Source: Pseudomonas thivervalensis
GTDB taxonomy: Bacteria; Pseudomonadota; Gammaproteobacteria; Pseudomonadales; Pseudomonadaceae
Reading direction: 5' to 3'
Length of the DNA: 64,000 nucleotides
Assembly (NCBI RefSeq): GCF_001269655.1
Contig: NZ_LHVE01000009.1
Span: forward strand, 310,001 to 374,000
Position numbers and translations under genes: made by a program. Under the pieces are notes generated by a model, which was not told where the DNA came from, ran no database searches, and saw only the letters and a list, made by a program, of their open reading frames with translations. Shown here piece after piece: positions 63,101-64,000 of this stretch (its first letter is position 1; each line of letters begins with the position of its first letter).

Positions 63101-63556
63101 GCGTTGCCACTGGCTGGCCGATGGCGTGCCCAGGTCCTGGACGGTCAGCACATCGACGCGTCCCTCCACCAGTTCCAGCAAGCCTTCGCAATAATCCGTC
63201 GGGGCAAGAATCAGCGCCGGCTCGGCATCCACCACCACGTTGCGGACGCGGTCGAGGTGGCGCGGTTTGCGTGACGGTGGTGGAAACAACGGCACGGCAA
63301 TCAGGCCGGCATAGAGGCAGGCGCAGAAGGCGCGGGCGTAGTCGAGGCTGCTGGGCAGCATCAACAGCACGCGATCACCCGGGGCATAACGCGCTTGCAG
63401 CGCGGCCGCCAGGGAGCGGGATTGCTCGTGCAGTTGGGCAAAAGTCAGGGTTTCGCCGATCTCTACGCCGTCCGGCAGAAAATGCAGGGCGGCGCGCTGA
63501 GGGAAGTGCTGGGCGTTGGTTTCCAGCACATCGATCCAGTGTTCGAAAGAAAACAT
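60128..63556 (-). CDS. Fatty acyl-AMP ligase - ACP - condensation (lipopeptide initiation)
   Basis: Initiating enzyme of 1142 residues. An N-terminal fatty acyl-AMP ligase (about 1-580; TSGSTGSPKGVEV near 167, NWLPLYHDMGLIGG, SPGYGQAEATLCVS, GRLKDLLILNGRNLYPHDIE) is followed by an acyl carrier domain with GLDSIGV near 626 and a functional condensation domain with HHIAFDGRS near 820. It loads a fatty acid and joins it to the first amino acid, supplied by the separate His module at 55890. The ATG at 63556 starts seven bases after the upstream hydroxylase stop; the in-frame start at 63595 would overlap that gene. The acyl chain length is not readable. Confidence 0.92.
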   Translation of the reverse strand: MFSFEHWIDVLETNAQHFPQRAALHFLPDGVEIGETLTFAQLHEQSRSLAAALQARYAPGDRVLLMLPSSLDYARAFCACLYAGLIAVPLFPPPSRKPRHLDRVRNVVVDAEPALILAPTDYCEGLLELVEGRVDVLTVQDLGTPSASQWQRPAIDGSTVAFLQYTSGSTGSPKGVEVRQRNLIANVELMRQAYDFDEHGAMVNWLPLYHDMGLIGGMLAPLYSGMPCYLMASQTFVNAPSTWLQALSRYRATASFAPNFAYALCNRVVSDNLIAQLDLSAWKHAINGAEPIHPGTLEAFAQRFAACGLNPLAISPGYGQAEATLCVSATPPDALPVVLRLDKAVLETGRVALAAADAAAVEFVACGYPQALHSIAIVDPQTFEQCAADRIGEVWLKGPSNAESYWKNPEATREAFEARIVGSSEHYLRSGDLGFMHAGQVVICGRLKDLLILNGRNLYPHDIEFAITDSEPGIRTGRIAAFSEMDPALGREKLVIVAEPQRKFVDPAHHPALFASMQTAVREAADCGIDQIVLVQAGTIPMTTSGKIARQGARKQLAAGTLSIIAQSGGAPASNDESLDLAQLKRLASETPQQAQAACRRWLEQTLHAVNPYFSADFDLSLIGQGLDSIGVADFAARLHRDLGWNLDTQSLFGETSLGQWALALQDFLNEPAPNTEASTEQANLNQGHQSFAQRRLWFLRQLNPDDTRHNLVLHLRLQGPLDIEALALRLNALVARHGVLRTVYRDGVDGPQQQVLPATAVALVHHDVREQSEAQQQQALSERLAHEHATPVDLQAGPLLRAQLLSRHDQQHDLLLTLHHIAFDGRSAQLLLAELAGSTDAGLPGQYLDFAQWEARHWSEQRIATEQDFWREHLADLPQTLELGGSGQTPGEHSLDFNVPQARCERLAALAREQGMTLFMLLLASYQLVLKQLGGQQQFLLGTDVSGRPLAEHNDVIGFFVNQLSLRCDLRGELTLAGFLERVRDEARLAYAHQGLPFDLVVSALAPQRRPGHSPLFQVKLNYQPSRVTPTAIAGAQLSALDVAQAPGDFHLVLDLVHGSEGLAATLKYRGEYVDQGRALRLQHLWTCLLEQLPTLLDEPLTALAERIDRWDQAFARERQQSQALAGRSQMMQAKRRSLSL

Positions 63557-63563
63557 GTGCAAT

Positions 63564-64000
63564 TCACGCCATGGCCACGATGACTTTGCGGTCACCGGTG
63601 AAAGGATTGCGACCGTGTGCCACCAGTCGGTTGTCGAGCATCAGGATGTCGCCGGGCTGCCAGGGGAAGCTGATGGCCGTCTCGCGATAGACCTCGCGTA
63701 CGGTGTCGAGCATGTCGTCGGCAATCGGCGAACCGTCGCCGAAATAGACATGGCGCGGCAGGTTCTCTTCACCCACCGCCGCCAGCAGGCTGGCGCGTAC
63801 GCTGGGTTCGATGGCCGAGACATGGAACAGGTGCGCCTGGTTGAACCAGACCCATTCACCGGTCTCGGGATGCTGCTGTACGGCGGCGCAACGCTGGCGG
63901 GTGCGCAGGTCGCCATCGGCTTTCCATTCCCACTCGATGTCGTTGTCCTGGCAGTAGCGTTCAACCTGGGCGCGGTCCTGGGTGTTGAAGACTTTTTCCC
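63564..64000 (-). CDS. Second SyrP/TauD-family hydroxylase, 5' part beyond window
   Basis: The frame is open to the window edge (from 63998) and encodes about 145 C-terminal residues of a TauD/SyrP-like oxygenase. Segments WFNQAHLFHVSAIEP, PRHVYFGDGSPI and NRLVAHGRNPFTGDRKV align with the paralogue at 59064 (WFNHATFFHISTLPE, NTFYGDGEPI, NMLAVHGREPFTGKR), including the distal iron His and the following Arg. The HxD/E pair lies outside. It is probably the other of the His/Asp hydroxylase pair and is co-transcribed with the FAAL gene (seven-base gap). Confidence 0.88.
   Translation of the reverse strand, partial: EKVFNTQDRAQVERYCQDNDIEWEWKADGDLRTRQRCAAVQQHPETGEWVWFNQAHLFHVSAIEPSVRASLLAAVGEENLPRHVYFGDGSPIADDMLDTVREVYRETAISFPWQPGDILMLDNRLVAHGRNPFTGDRKVIVAMA

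Noticed and set aside
60128..63556. Acyl-CoA synthetase
   Set aside because: The sequence is of the FAAL type and is directly fused to a carrier protein and condensation domain, so the acyl-adenylate goes to the carrier, not to CoA.

Overview
The window looks like a chromosomal segment of a fluorescent Pseudomonas. The evidence is GC-rich coding, Pseudomonas-type REP/REPIN repeats built on a GTGGCGAGGGAGCTTGCTCCCGCTGGG arm, c-di-GMP and sensor paralogues, and a large siderophore-type NRPS locus. The NRPS content points to the corrugatin/ornicorrugatin/histicorrugatin lipopeptide siderophores and so suggests the P. corrugata/P. fluorescens group; species cannot be fixed from the window.

Positions 1-13200 are hexuronate and sugar-acid catabolism. 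A 5'-truncated LamB-type porin is followed by a KdgR-like IclR regulator. Divergent from the regulator is a compact operon: kdgK, manD (rspA-like), an rspB-like dehydrogenase, an ACS-family MFS transporter, uxuB and uxuA. The opposite-strand operon holds an LgoD-like dehydrogenase, uxaA and an FCD-type GntR regulator. All routes converge on 2-keto-3-deoxygluconate (KDG), which KdgK phosphorylates. Two KdgR-like palindromes lie in the kdgR-kdgK gap. Two ATTGG-N5-CCAAT operators overlap a promoter upstream of the lgoD-like gene.

Positions 13400-24540 hold a trehalase, a REC-CheC/diguanylate cyclase pair, and an unusual sensory block. In that block a GGDEF-EAL protein and a histidine kinase share nearly the same membrane sensor half and the same promoter sequence. 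They face each other around a porin and a small PstS-like binding protein. A tandem REPIN array (23942-24505) follows.

Positions 24540-64000 are the siderophore region. An SbmA/YddA-like ABC protein and a FhuF-like ferric reductase diverge from a Fur-box-like site. A PvdE/SyrD-type exporter and five NRPS/FAAL proteins follow on the minus strand, with two SyrP/TauD-like hydroxylases (the second cut by the window edge). Read in biosynthetic order (high to low coordinate): FAAL-ACP-C; I-A(His)-T; C-A(Dab)-T-C-A(?)-T-C-A(Ser)-T-C-A(Ser)-T-E; C-A(Asp)-T-E*/I-C-A(Dab)-T-C; I-A(His)-T-TE, where I is a condensation-like domain lacking the HH motif. The predicted product is a fatty-acylated octapeptide, acyl-(OH)His-Dab-X-Ser-D-Ser-(OH)Asp-Dab-(OH)His. 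The beta-hydroxy His and Asp residues would be the iron ligands. The specificity of module X is unassigned.
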